Translations under genes and position numbers: made by a program
In this document: piece by piece, positions 18,900 to 26,392 of the stretch
How the letters are laid out: each line of letters starts with the position of its first letter
Position numbering within the stretch: the stretch's first letter is position 1
The notes under the pieces: generated by a model
Told to the model about the DNA's origin: nothing
Databases searched by the model: none
What the model saw: the letters and a program-made list of their open reading frames with translations, nothing else
Assembly (NCBI RefSeq): GCF_002160065.1
Contig: NZ_NFJW01000001.1
Coordinates: 310,001-374,000, forward strand
Source of the DNA: Collinsella sp. An2
GTDB lineage: Bacteria; Actinomycetota; Coriobacteriia; Coriobacteriales; Coriobacteriaceae
Reading direction: 5' to 3'
DNA length: 64,000 nucleotides

Positions 18900-19717
18900 C
18901 GCACGTCCCCCGTCTCCTGCGTCCGTCGCGCCGCGACGCCGCTGAACTCGCAGCCCGCGAGTTGGTCGTCGGGCAGACGGCACGCACGGCGCTCGCGCGC
19001 CACGAGCTTGCGCACAAAGTCGGTTGCGGGGTGGGCGAGGAGCTCGGCCGGCTCCGCGTACTGCTGGATGGTCCCGCCGTCCAGCACTAACACGCGCGTG
19101 CCAAGCCTGAGCGCCTCCGAGACGTCGTGCGTGACAAAGAGCACCGTGATCCCTGTCTCTTCGTGGATGCGCTTGATTTCCTCCTGCAGCTGGGCGCGCG
19201 TGAGCTCGTCCACCGCGCCGAACGGCTCGTCCATAAGCAGGATGTCCGGGGAGGCTGCGAGCGCCCGCGCGATGCCCACGCGCTGCGCCTGGCCACCGGA
19301 GAGCTCGTCGGGATAGCGGCCGCGCAGCGCCGGATCCAGCCCCACGATGCCCATCCACTTGTCCACGGCCGCCTTGGTCCGCGCGCGGTCACGGCGGTTG
19401 AGCAGGTTGGGTACGTAGGCAATGTTTTGCTCGACCGTCATGTGCGGGAAGAGCACGCTGCCCTGGATGGCGTAGCCAATGGACCGCCGCAGCTCGACCA
19501 GGTCCATTTCGGCAATGTCCCGGCCGTTTACCAGAATCCGCCCGGCATCCGGCGCGATGAGGCCGTTCACCATCTTGAGCGCAGTGGTCTTGCCGCCGCC
19601 CGACGCGCCGACGATCGTCACGAACGCGCCCTTCTCAATCTTCAAGTTGAAATGGTTGAGAACCACGTGGTTCCCGTATGCTTTGCTGATGTCTTTGAAT
19701 TCGACGGCAGTGTCCAT
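18896..19717 (-). CDS. ABC transporter ATPase, quaternary-amine/osmoprotectant type
   Basis: A 273-residue ATPase of the OpuCA/ProV-like group. Walker A GASGGGKTT (37-45), signature LSGGQ (139-143), Walker B ILLMDEP (159-165) and switch His in FVTHDVSEA are all present. The short C-terminus lacks a complete tandem CBS domain, unlike many OpuCA proteins. It pairs with the fused permease/binding protein encoded 15 bp upstream and overlaps the following ferredoxin-nitroreductase gene by 4 bp. Related two-component systems import glycine betaine, carnitine, choline or ergothioneine; the substrate here is open. Confidence 0.93.
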   Translation of the reverse strand: MDTAVEFKDISKAYGNHVVLNHFNLKIEKGAFVTIVGASGGGKTTALKMVNGLIAPDAGRILVNGRDIAEMDLVELRRSIGYAIQGSVLFPHMTVEQNIAYVPNLLNRRDRARTKAAVDKWMGIVGLDPALRGRYPDELSGGQAQRVGIARALAASPDILLMDEPFGAVDELTRAQLQEEIKRIHEETGITVLFVTHDVSEALRLGTRVLVLDGGTIQQYAEPAELLAHPATDFVRKLVARERRACRLPDDQLAGCEFSGVAARRTQETGDVR

Positions 19718-19732
19718 GGCCGTTCTCCTTTC

Positions 19733-21274
19733 CTAGTTGTCGAGAAGCCCGGCGCGCTCGAGGTAGTCCCGCGCCACGTCGGCGGGCTCGGCGCCCTCGG
19801 TCTCCACCTCGTAGTTCATCTGCGCCATGTCTGCGTCGGTGATGGTGCCGTCGAGTTTCTCCAGCACGGCGCGCAGCTCCGGGTGCTCCTCCAGCACCTC
19901 GTTGCGGACCACGTTGCCGCAGAGGTAGGACGGGAAGAAGCCCTTGTCGTCCTCGAGCACCACGGCGTCGGCGGCGGAGAGCTGGCCGTCGGTAGTGAAG
20001 ATCACCATGACGTCGATCTGGCCCTGCGCGAGCGCCTGGTACTTGAGGCCGATGTCCAGGTCCATGGTGTTGCCGAAGCTCAGGCCGTACGTTGCGCACA
20101 GCGCGTCGTAGCCGTCCTCGCGCTCGAAGAAGTCGTACTCGGCGCCAAAGGTGAGCTGCGACGCCACGGCGGCGAGGTCGGAGTAGGTCTCAATGCCGTA
20201 TTGCTCGGCCACCTCGCGGCGCACCACGAGGCCGTAGGTGTTGTTGAAGCCGTACATGCCGACCCAGCTCATGTCGTAGTCGTCGGCGTAGCGCTGCTCC
20301 AGCGTGCCGAACTGGTCCTCGCTGTAGACGCCCGACTCGCCCAGCACCTCGTTCCAGGCAGTGCCGGTGTACTCGGGATAGAGGTCGAACTCGCCGGACT
20401 CCATGGCGGGCTGGATGTTGGACGTGCCGCCGCCCACGCCCTCCGTGAGCTCGACATCAAGGTCGGTATCCTGTTCGATGAGCAGCTTCAGGGCCTCGCC
20501 CATGATGTACTGCTCGGTCATGGGCTTGGTGGCCACGTGGATGACGGCGGAGACAGGCGCGGGCATGAGTGACACCACGGCGGCCACGACGCAGGCCGCC
20601 ACCGCGACCATCGCGGCGATGCGGTTATGGCGGCGCGCCTGAGCGCTGCGCAGCTGCATGCGCTTCTCGACCACGCCCAGGACCAGGTCCACCACGAGCG
20701 CAAGCACGGCGATGATGAGGCTGCCGGCGATGGTCATGGCCGCGTTGTTGGTGGTGATGCCGCGGTAGATGGCCACGCCCAGACCGCCCGCGCCGATGAA
20801 CGACGCAATGCCCGCGAGCGCGATGGTCATGGTGACCATGCTACGGATACCGTTCATGATGACCGGCCGTGCCAGCGGCAGCTTGACCTTCACGAGGATC
20901 TGCCAGCGCGTGCTGCCCATGCCGCGCGCCGCCTCCAGGATGGCCGGGTCAATGGTGGTAAGTCCCGTGTGGGTGTTGCGGACCATGGGCAAAAGCGCGT
21001 AGACCGTAAGGGCGATGATCGCCGTGGCGTCGCCCACGCCCGTGAACGGGATGAGGAAGCCCAGCATGCTGATGGACGGGATGGTGTAGAGGAGGTTCAC
21101 CACGGCGAGCGTGGGCTTGGCGGCGCGCGTGAACTCGCTGATGAGGATGCCCGCGATGCCGCCGATTACGATGGCTATGGCGATGGCGGCAAACGAGATC
21201 TGCAGGTGCTCGACAAGGAGGCCCGCGAAGAAGTCGCTACGGGTGGCGAGGAGCTGGATGACGTCGTTGATCAT
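19733..21274 (-). CDS. Fused ABC permease and substrate-binding protein (OpuCB-CC / EgtU-like)
   Basis: A 513-residue protein. Residues about 20-215 form a ProW/OpuCB-type permease with the EAA-like loop LEAARGMGSTRWQILVKVKLP. A further membrane segment (about 222-245) leads to an extracellular ProX-type binding domain (about 250-510) with GVGGGTSNIQPAMESG, DLYPEYTGTAWNEVLG and FNNTYGLVVRR. This permease/receptor fusion is known for quaternary-ammonium uptake and for the ergothioneine importer EgtU. It begins immediately after the stop of the upstream ferredoxin-flavin gene, so the four genes form one operon. Ligand identity cannot be read reliably. Confidence 0.92.
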   Translation of the reverse strand: MINDVIQLLATRSDFFAGLLVEHLQISFAAIAIAIVIGGIAGILISEFTRAAKPTLAVVNLLYTIPSISMLGFLIPFTGVGDATAIIALTVYALLPMVRNTHTGLTTIDPAILEAARGMGSTRWQILVKVKLPLARPVIMNGIRSMVTMTIALAGIASFIGAGGLGVAIYRGITTNNAAMTIAGSLIIAVLALVVDLVLGVVEKRMQLRSAQARRHNRIAAMVAVAACVVAAVVSLMPAPVSAVIHVATKPMTEQYIMGEALKLLIEQDTDLDVELTEGVGGGTSNIQPAMESGEFDLYPEYTGTAWNEVLGESGVYSEDQFGTLEQRYADDYDMSWVGMYGFNNTYGLVVRREVAEQYGIETYSDLAAVASQLTFGAEYDFFEREDGYDALCATYGLSFGNTMDLDIGLKYQALAQGQIDVMVIFTTDGQLSAADAVVLEDDKGFFPSYLCGNVVRNEVLEEHPELRAVLEKLDGTITDADMAQMNYEVETEGAEPADVARDYLERAGLLDN

Positions 21275-21952
21275 TTATGCGTCCCTCCGTTCGATGGCGT
21301 GTACGGGGCAGTTCTCGGCGCAAAGGCCGCAGTGCAGGCAGTGGTCCTGGTCGATGCGGTAGGGGGCGCTGCTTGCGTCCGTGCTGCCGGGTTCCGCCTC
21401 TACAACGCACCGCTGCGGGCAGACGCGCTGGCAAGTGCCGCAGCCGATGCAGGCGTCTGTGATCTGGAAGCCGCGGGGTGCCGGCACGGCGTCGCCCAGC
21501 GTGAAGCTGTGGCGGTCGATGGGGCTTACGCCCAGGTCAAAGAGCTCTATCTCCCCGTTGCCCAGCGCAAAGGCTTCCAGTACGTAACGAGCGTCGCCGG
21601 GGTAGACGTTGTTCATAGACGGGTTGTTGTCGAAGATCTTGTCGATCCAGGCGTGTTGCTCTGCATCCGGCAGTCGGCGCGCCCGGCCCTGGAAGCGGAC
21701 CATCTTGAAGTCCCGCGTGAGGCCGGTGACCGCCACGCGGCCATCCTCGATGAGCTGGCGGTAGAAGTTCTTGCCGCGCGCTGTGCAGAAGATAACGGCG
21801 CCCGGCTCGGCGAGCATGACGTCGATGATGCGGATCTGCGGTGCGCCGGTCTCGTCCACGGTGGCAAACGATGCATCGCGGATGTGGCGTAGCAGGTTGA
21901 TGCAGTCTTGTGCAGTGATATTGAGCGGACCGTCCGACGGCGCTTCTTCCAT
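21275..21952 (-). CDS. Pyridoxamine 5'-phosphate oxidase-like flavoprotein with two 4Fe-4S motifs
   Basis: A 225-residue protein with an N-terminal PNPOx-type split-barrel FMN domain (about residues 12-145, for example FATVDETGAPQIRIIDVM and RFQGRARRL) and a C-terminal 2[4Fe-4S] ferredoxin domain (Cys168, 171, 174, 178 and Cys205, 208, 211, 215). It probably shuttles electrons between Fe-S clusters and FMN to reduce a small molecule. It is the first gene of the minus-strand operon that continues with the ABC importer and a second Fe-S flavoprotein. An AT-rich inverted repeat lies about 30 bp upstream of the start. Confidence 0.9.
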   Translation of the reverse strand: MEEAPSDGPLNITAQDCINLLRHIRDASFATVDETGAPQIRIIDVMLAEPGAVIFCTARGKNFYRQLIEDGRVAVTGLTRDFKMVRFQGRARRLPDAEQHAWIDKIFDNNPSMNNVYPGDARYVLEAFALGNGEIELFDLGVSPIDRHSFTLGDAVPAPRGFQITDACIGCGTCQRVCPQRCVVEAEPGSTDASSAPYRIDQDHCLHCGLCAENCPVHAIERRDA

Positions 21953-21981
21953 AGTCTTGCCTCCGATACGCTAAGGTGTAT

Positions 21982-22004
21982 CAATAACTATTACAACCTT
22001 ATTG
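21982..22004. promoter_or_regulatory. Inverted repeat upstream of the ferredoxin-ABC operon
   Basis: CAATAA-N11-TTATTG in an AT-rich island about 30 bp upstream of the first operon gene (start 21952), a candidate operator. No regulator gene is directly adjacent; the nearest is HxlR at 22207-22566. Confidence 0.45.
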
Positions 22005-22206
22005 TTGAGGAGGGCAAAGGGGAGGGGAAGTACGCACTTTGAAGTGGCCTAGTTACCGCGCAGTAACTATCGGCGAGGGGCGAGCGTGGCAGCGCGGTCA
22101 GCCTGGGCGCTTGGCAAGAACCTGTTTGGACACCTTAGACGTGCTCGAGGTGCAAGGCAGGGACCGCTCGTCTCATGAGCAGAACAACGTATGAGGGAGG
22201 GACTTG

Positions 22207-22566
22207 CTATTCCCACGGCTTGGGGAGCATATCCGGGCGTTCGGGCTCGACCATATGCTGATAGCCGCAGCCCCAGTCCCACATGGCGCTCAGGACAGGC
22301 TTCAGGCTGAGGCCCAGCGGGGTGAGCGTGTATTCCACGCGAGGTGGAATCTCAGGATAGATAGTACGAGTGACGAGGCCGTTTTCTTCCATCTCTCTTA
22401 GGCGCGCCGTGAGCACCTTCTGTGAAATGCCGCTGAGCGATCGTTTGAGTTCGCCGAATCGCTTGGTACCGCTTAAGAGCTCGCGCAGGATAAGCGTGGT
22501 CCATTTGTCGCGGATCAGCGTAAGCGTCGTCTCAACAGGGCATGCGGGCAGCGGCGACGAGACCAT
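22207..22566 (-). CDS. HxlR-family transcriptional regulator
   Basis: A 119-residue winged-helix regulator. The HxlR pattern is complete: CPVETTLTLIRDKWTTLILREL (Cys9 at the start), GTKRFGELKRSLSGISQKVLTARLREMEENGLV (split around residues 33-65), and YPEIPPRVEYTLTPLGLSL. Family members often sense reactive electrophiles, quinones or aldehydes through the N-terminal Cys. ATG 22566 has AAAGGAG upstream. It is divergent from the nitrilase gene at 22814, with a GGATA-N12-TATCC repeat at 22610-22631 between them, so it may control the nitrilase. Confidence 0.92.
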   Translation of the reverse strand: MVSSPLPACPVETTLTLIRDKWTTLILRELLSGTKRFGELKRSLSGISQKVLTARLREMEENGLVTRTIYPEIPPRVEYTLTPLGLSLKPVLSAMWDWGCGYQHMVEPERPDMLPKPWE

Positions 22567-22631
22567 GGCGACTCCTTTCGCGAGGCGGCGGGATAAAGCA
22601 GTTTCCCATGGATACTACCACGTTGCTATCC

Positions 22632-22656
22632 GCCATTGGGGACGGGTACAAATGAC
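22632..22656 (+). repeat. Solo REP unit
   Basis: One direct unit between the divergent HxlR and nitrilase genes, directly abutting the GGATA-N12-TATCC repeat. Confidence 0.85.
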
Positions 22657-22813
22657 AGCCCTCAACCAAGAAAGACAGGCTTACTGAGGGGCCAAACGGG
22701 AAGTCGCGGGACCGTAACAGGATAGTATCGTGCCGGCAATGCTCTCGTCATGGTGACGAAATGCGTTTTTCGTACCTTGGGACCGCAGTTTCGTCCATCA
22801 TGAGGAGGCATAT

Positions 22814-23812
22814 ATGTCTGCGTACCCCAAGCTCAAGGTCGCCGCTGTTCAAATGGCGCCGGTGATGCTCGACCTCGATGCCACGGTCTACAAGGTGTGT
22901 GGCTTTATCCGCGAAGCCGGTGAGGCCGGTGCCAAGGTCATTGGCTTTCCTGAGGCCATTGTTCCTGGGTATCCCTGGTGGATTTGGATGAAAAATCCTG
23001 GCGATGGCATGAAGCACTACGTTGACCTCTATCGGAATTCCGTTGAGATTCCTAGCCATGCTGTTCGCAAGCTGAGCGACGCTGCGCGTGAGGCTGGGGC
23101 ATATGCATGCGTTTCGGTTACCGAGAAAGAAGATGCCTCGCTCTACCTCACGCAGCTTTGGTTTGATCCGCAGGGCAATCTGGTAGGAAAACACCGCAAA
23201 ATGAAGGCCACCAACGCCGAAATGACCATCTGGGGTGACGGCGATGGATGCATGATGCCCGTTCTCGACACCGAGTATGGCCGGTTGGGCGGTCTTCAGT
23301 GCTGGGAGCATTACATTCCACTGAACATCGCCACCATGGCTGCTCAAAACGAGCAGATTCACGTTTCGTCGTGGCCGATCGGTCTGCCCGACCCCACACA
23401 TCCGTTCGCCGTTCAGCAGTGCAAGAACGCGGCCGATTATTATGCGCTTACCAACGGGTGTTTCGTCCTTCAGGCTTCGCAAATCTGGACTGAGGAGCAA
23501 GCGGACCGCCTGTGCGATACGCCCGAGCAGCGTGCCATGATGGGCTTTGGTCACGGATTTACCCGTATTCTTGGCCCCAACGGCTGCGTGCTCTCCGAGC
23601 TCGCCCACGATGAAGAGGGCGTGTGCTATGCGGATATCGATCTTGCGGATATCATCCCGGTGAAATATTTCATCGATACAGCGGGCCACTACTCTACACC
23701 TGGCGTTATGCAGCTATATGTGGATATGAGCGAGCACAAGGCGGTTCATCTGAACGGCAAGCCTGAACCCAAAACCATGAGTTACGAAGAAATCCAGGAA
23801 CTCGACGCATAG
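22814..23812 (+). CDS. Nitrilase-superfamily hydrolase (aliphatic nitrilase-like)
   Basis: A 332-residue carbon-nitrogen hydrolase. The catalytic triad is visible: Glu47 in GFPEAIVPGYPWW, Lys129 in GKHRKMKAT and Cys163 in GGLQCWEHY. The PGYPWW and LQCWEHY forms fit true nitrilases and cyanide-degrading enzymes better than amidases. It converts a nitrile to acid and ammonia in the cytoplasm, and such enzymes form large spiral oligomers. ATG 22814 follows GAGGAGGCATAT. It is a single gene divergent from HxlR. Base use is less GC-rich than its neighbours, so recent transfer is possible. Confidence 0.9.
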   Translation: MSAYPKLKVAAVQMAPVMLDLDATVYKVCGFIREAGEAGAKVIGFPEAIVPGYPWWIWMKNPGDGMKHYVDLYRNSVEIPSHAVRKLSDAAREAGAYACVSVTEKEDASLYLTQLWFDPQGNLVGKHRKMKATNAEMTIWGDGDGCMMPVLDTEYGRLGGLQCWEHYIPLNIATMAAQNEQIHVSSWPIGLPDPTHPFAVQQCKNAADYYALTNGCFVLQASQIWTEEQADRLCDTPEQRAMMGFGHGFTRILGPNGCVLSELAHDEEGVCYADIDLADIIPVKYFIDTAGHYSTPGVMQLYVDMSEHKAVHLNGKPEPKTMSYEEIQELDA

Positions 23813-23846
23813 CGTGACCAGTCGCTGATATTGATGCGCTCATAGT

Positions 23847-23871
23847 GCCATTGGGGACGGGTACAAATGAC
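23847..23871 (+). repeat. Solo REP unit
   Basis: One direct unit 34 bp after the nitrilase stop, followed by partial repeats of its tail (CAGCTTGCGAATGACAG). Confidence 0.85.
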
Positions 23872-23916
23872 AGCTTGCGAATGACAGCCTGTGCTGTGGG
23901 CCATTGGATGAAAAAA

Positions 23917-23960
23917 GCCCCTATCCCCTGGCCTCGATTCCATGGCCAGGGGATAGGGGC
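23917..23960 (-). terminator. Strong rho-independent terminator for the cupin gene
   Basis: A perfect 17-bp stem (GCCCCTATCCCCTGGCC and its complement) with a 10-nt loop. AAAAAA directly precedes it on plus, giving a U-tract in the minus-strand transcript. It ends the cupin gene and may also block read-through from the nitrilase gene. Confidence 0.85.
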
Positions 23961-24001
23961 AACTCGGCATGTCGAAGGCCGATGTCGATAGGGGGGTGCC
24001 C

Positions 24002-24352
24002 TTACATCACCGCGTCATCTGCGGTGAAGTTCCCAAGGGAGCCGGTCTTCACCTGGATGCAGAGGTAGCTGATGCCCTCGTCGTCGGCCGCGAAGAACTG
24101 ACGCATGCCCGCGGGGTCGATGCGCAGCCAATCGCCCGCGGTGAGTTCGACGGTCTCGCCGTCGATGACGACCTTGCCCTTACCGGAGAGGATTCCATAG
24201 ATTTCCTCGTTATCCTTGTGGGCGTGGGCGAACGGCACGCTGCCGCCGGCGGGCAGGTGGTTGATGCTGATCTCAGCGCCGGTCAGGCCCAGCGCGTCAT
24301 GAAGCTCAGTGCGGGGGCTGTCGTCTATGTGGGTAGTTTTGAAGTTGCTCAT
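24002..24352 (-). CDS. Small cupin-domain protein
   Basis: A 116-residue single-domain cupin. The metal-binding motif 1 is FAHAHKDNEEIYGILSGKG (about residues 41-59) with His/His/Glu ligands, and motif 2 is DWLRIDPAGMRQFFAADD. Such proteins bind a metal and either catalyse or sense small molecules. ATG 24352 has GGAGCAGCC upstream. It has a consensus sigma-70 promoter on its own strand and a strong terminator, so it is a well-expressed single gene. The Rrf2 regulator upstream on the same strand could control it. Confidence 0.9.
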   Translation of the reverse strand: MSNFKTTHIDDSPRTELHDALGLTGAEISINHLPAGGSVPFAHAHKDNEEIYGILSGKGKVVIDGETVELTAGDWLRIDPAGMRQFFAADDEGISYLCIQVKTGSLGNFTADDAVM

Positions 24353-24410
24353 GGCTGCTCCTTGTTTGCCGGTGGATGATGTATCCAAAACGGTTACGTC
24401 TACAAGAGAG

Positions 24411-24439
24411 ACTATACGTCCCTATAGGTGTAGTGTCAA
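24411..24439 (-). promoter_or_regulatory. Consensus sigma-70 promoter of the cupin gene
   Basis: Minus strand TTGACA (24439-24434), exactly 17 bp, then TATAGT (24416-24411), about 60 bp upstream of the cupin start. The same region holds two direct copies of AACGGTTAC (24389 and 24439), a possible regulator site. Confidence 0.75.
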
Positions 24440-24587
24440 CGGTTACAACAACATTTTGTGATGGTCGAAGTTCCATCGCCCTGGGACAGCGCGTGACGAG
24501 GCGGCGCTGAGACAGTACTTCTATCGAAGTCGGCTTGAAGCCTCGGCTCGAAATGAGACGGTTTGACGTTATGGACACAGGGCTGCG

Positions 24588-25028
24588 CTACGGCTGCTCA
24601 TCGGTCCCATCAAGGGGGATATCGGCGAGCACCTCGGCGAGCGTCATCCGGGAGAGCTCATGCTCAAACGCCTGCTGCGCGCGCTCCAGGCGGCCGTCGA
24701 GCGCACGGTGGATGTTGCGGCCTACGGGGCAGAGCTCGTTGGGGTTCTCGTGGAAGTGGAACAGGCCGGTGCTGTCATCGCCTTCGGTGGCACGGTAGAT
24801 GTCGAGCAGGGTGATCTCGGCGAGCGGACGCGTGATTGTGACGCCGCCCGTCCCGCGTGTGACCTCAATGAGTCCCGCGGCCTTTAGCTTCTGAAGGAGC
24901 CGGCGCACCACGACGGGATTGGTGCCGATGCTGCTCGCTATGAAATCGCTGGTCACCTTGCGGTTGCGAAAGACGTGGGCGCATGCCAGCAGGTGCACCG
25001 CCATGGTGAATCTCGACGAAACGCGCAT
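24588..25028 (-). CDS. Rrf2-family transcriptional regulator
   Basis: A 146-residue winged-helix protein: SSRFTMAVHLLACAHVFRN, VTSDFIASSIGTNPVVVRRLLQKLKAAGLI (around residues 26-55), the GTGGVTITRPLAEITLLDIYRA wing, and the conserved LCPVGRNIHRALDGRLERAQ. Cysteines are few (Cys16 and Cys99), so it resembles the YwnA/non-Fe-S subgroup rather than IscR. ATG 25028 has GGAGGGACGG upstream. It is the first of three Rrf2 genes in the window (others at 36918 and 38248). Target likely nearby cupin or itself. Confidence 0.92.
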   Translation of the reverse strand: MRVSSRFTMAVHLLACAHVFRNRKVTSDFIASSIGTNPVVVRRLLQKLKAAGLIEVTRGTGGVTITRPLAEITLLDIYRATEGDDSTGLFHFHENPNELCPVGRNIHRALDGRLERAQQAFEHELSRMTLAEVLADIPLDGTDEQP

Positions 25029-25124
25029 CCGTCCCTCCTCGCCGACTGAACGCTATAGCCGCTATCCTGCGGAAACCGACGTATTCATACTACAGCAGCA
25101 ACGCATGGGAGAATCTGCCATTGT

Positions 25125-25260
25125 GCCATTGGGGACGGGTACAAATGACAGCTTTCGCTCAAGGCGTCTTCCATTGAGGACCTGTCACTCCAGGCCTCCG
25201 TTGCCGCTCTGCTGCTACCGGAAGCAGCTATTTCTGTCATTTGTACCCGTCCCCAATGGC
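25125..25260. repeat. Complete REPIN-like element
   Basis: Direct unit 25125-25149, inverted unit 25236-25260, 86 bp between them: the cleanest full-length example. The inner part includes CAGCTTTCGCTCAAGGCG and CCGCTCTGCTGCTACCGGAA, shared with 35910-36068. It lies between the divergent-facing Rrf2 and RpiR genes. Confidence 0.92.
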
Positions 25261-25277
25261 AAAGGGGATGCTTTCGG

Positions 25278-26165
25278 TCAGAATAACCCTGTTTCTACAG
25301 TGGGGGCGGATTGGGGAAAAGAACGGTCGTCGACAAGCGGCGCGGTTTCGGCAAGGTGCTGCATGTTCTGGTCATAGTTCATGGTAAAGACGCAGCCAAA
25401 GAGCACGTCGAGCACAAACTGCAACGCGATGTGCGAAGCGAACTGCGAGATGCGCAGCTGCGGATGCTCGCGATCGCTGATCTGTAGGCCAAGATCAATG
25501 TCGGGATGCAACTTAATGGCCTCTTCGGTGCCAATAAAGATGATGGGCACGCGCCTGATGTGCAATATACGCATGACGCTTGCCAGGAACGTGGCCCGTC
25601 CGGAATACGAGATAACAATGGCTACGCAGTGCGAGGTAAGCTCCGCCGCGGTGATTCGCTGGTCTTCGTCAGATTGGGGCACGAGGGCTGTCTTGCCAAG
25701 ACGATGTAGGCGGTCGCGGAACGACTCAGCAACCTGGGCGTTGTGAGAATGCGTGAATACACCAATTTGTTGCGCTCCATTGGCCAGTCGTGCTGCGCGA
25801 GAGAGCTGGGCAAAGTCCATGCATGCGATGGCGTCGGATAGAGTCAGCTCGTAGAGCGCTTTGAGGCCATAGGCGATGGTTCGCGGCGAATCGCCCTTGC
25901 TAAACGGGTAGTCGATATTGACCGCCGCGGTCTCTAGGCGCTGTTCTCCATAGCGGGTGAGCTCGGTTTTAAACTCCTTGAACCCCTTGAGTCCAATTTT
26001 CTTGCAGAAGCGACTGATACTGGCCGGCGACATATGCGCCTTGCGCGCAAGGTCTTCGATCGTGCATCCATCGATGCGGTCTTGCATCTTGAATACGGTT
26101 TTGATGAGCGTGCGGTCCGCTGGCGTGAGGTTGTCGCACGATTGAATGCGATGCACGATGTCCAT
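25278..26165 (-). CDS. RpiR/MurR-family regulator of the GH4/mannose-type PTS locus
   Basis: A 295-residue regulator with an N-terminal RpiR helix-turn-helix (CTIEDLARKAHMSPASISRF, then CKKIGLKGFKEFKTEL, about residues 34-70) and a C-terminal SIS domain (about residues 120-270; IGVFTHSHNAQVAESF, VAIVISYSGRATFLASVM). ATG 26165 has AAAGGAGC upstream. It is divergent from the GH4 gene at 26393, and the intergenic region contains GTTTTCAAAAC and GAAA-N4-TTTC dyads, so it probably senses a phosphorylated sugar and controls the GH4-PTS operon. Confidence 0.93.
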   Translation of the reverse strand: MDIVHRIQSCDNLTPADRTLIKTVFKMQDRIDGCTIEDLARKAHMSPASISRFCKKIGLKGFKEFKTELTRYGEQRLETAAVNIDYPFSKGDSPRTIAYGLKALYELTLSDAIACMDFAQLSRAARLANGAQQIGVFTHSHNAQVAESFRDRLHRLGKTALVPQSDEDQRITAAELTSHCVAIVISYSGRATFLASVMRILHIRRVPIIFIGTEEAIKLHPDIDLGLQISDREHPQLRISQFASHIALQFVLDVLFGCVFTMNYDQNMQHLAETAPLVDDRSFPQSAPTVETGLF

Positions 26166-26249
26166 AGCGCTCCTTTCCGCTCAAGATCATTGTCCAGTCT
26201 AGCGCGCCTGCTCGTTTTTATGAGGCTATGAACGACGACTGACCTTCGC

Positions 26250-26308
26250 GTTTTCAAAACATGTCAGCTTTTCAGACGCTCGGCACGGGTAATCCTGAAA
26301 AGAATTTC
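26250..26308. promoter_or_regulatory. Candidate RpiR operators
   Basis: Two dyads lie between the divergent RpiR and GH4 genes: GTTTTCAAAAC (26250-26260) and GAAA-AGAA-TTTC (26297-26308). RpiR regulators often bind TTTC/GAAA inverted pairs. Spacing between dyad centres is about 47 bp. Confidence 0.45.
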
Positions 26309-26392
26309 CCACCTTGCTCGTGCGCCGCCAGGGTGCTTCTGCCTGCTCCGATACTGCTTGCTAGACAAGGTCAGCGTATGAAAGGAGCAGGA

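Noticed and set aside
19127-20572. Long plus-strand frame opposite the ABC transporter genes
   Set aside because: Antisense shadow of well-supported ABC ATPase and permease genes; composition is typical of high-GC antisense frames.
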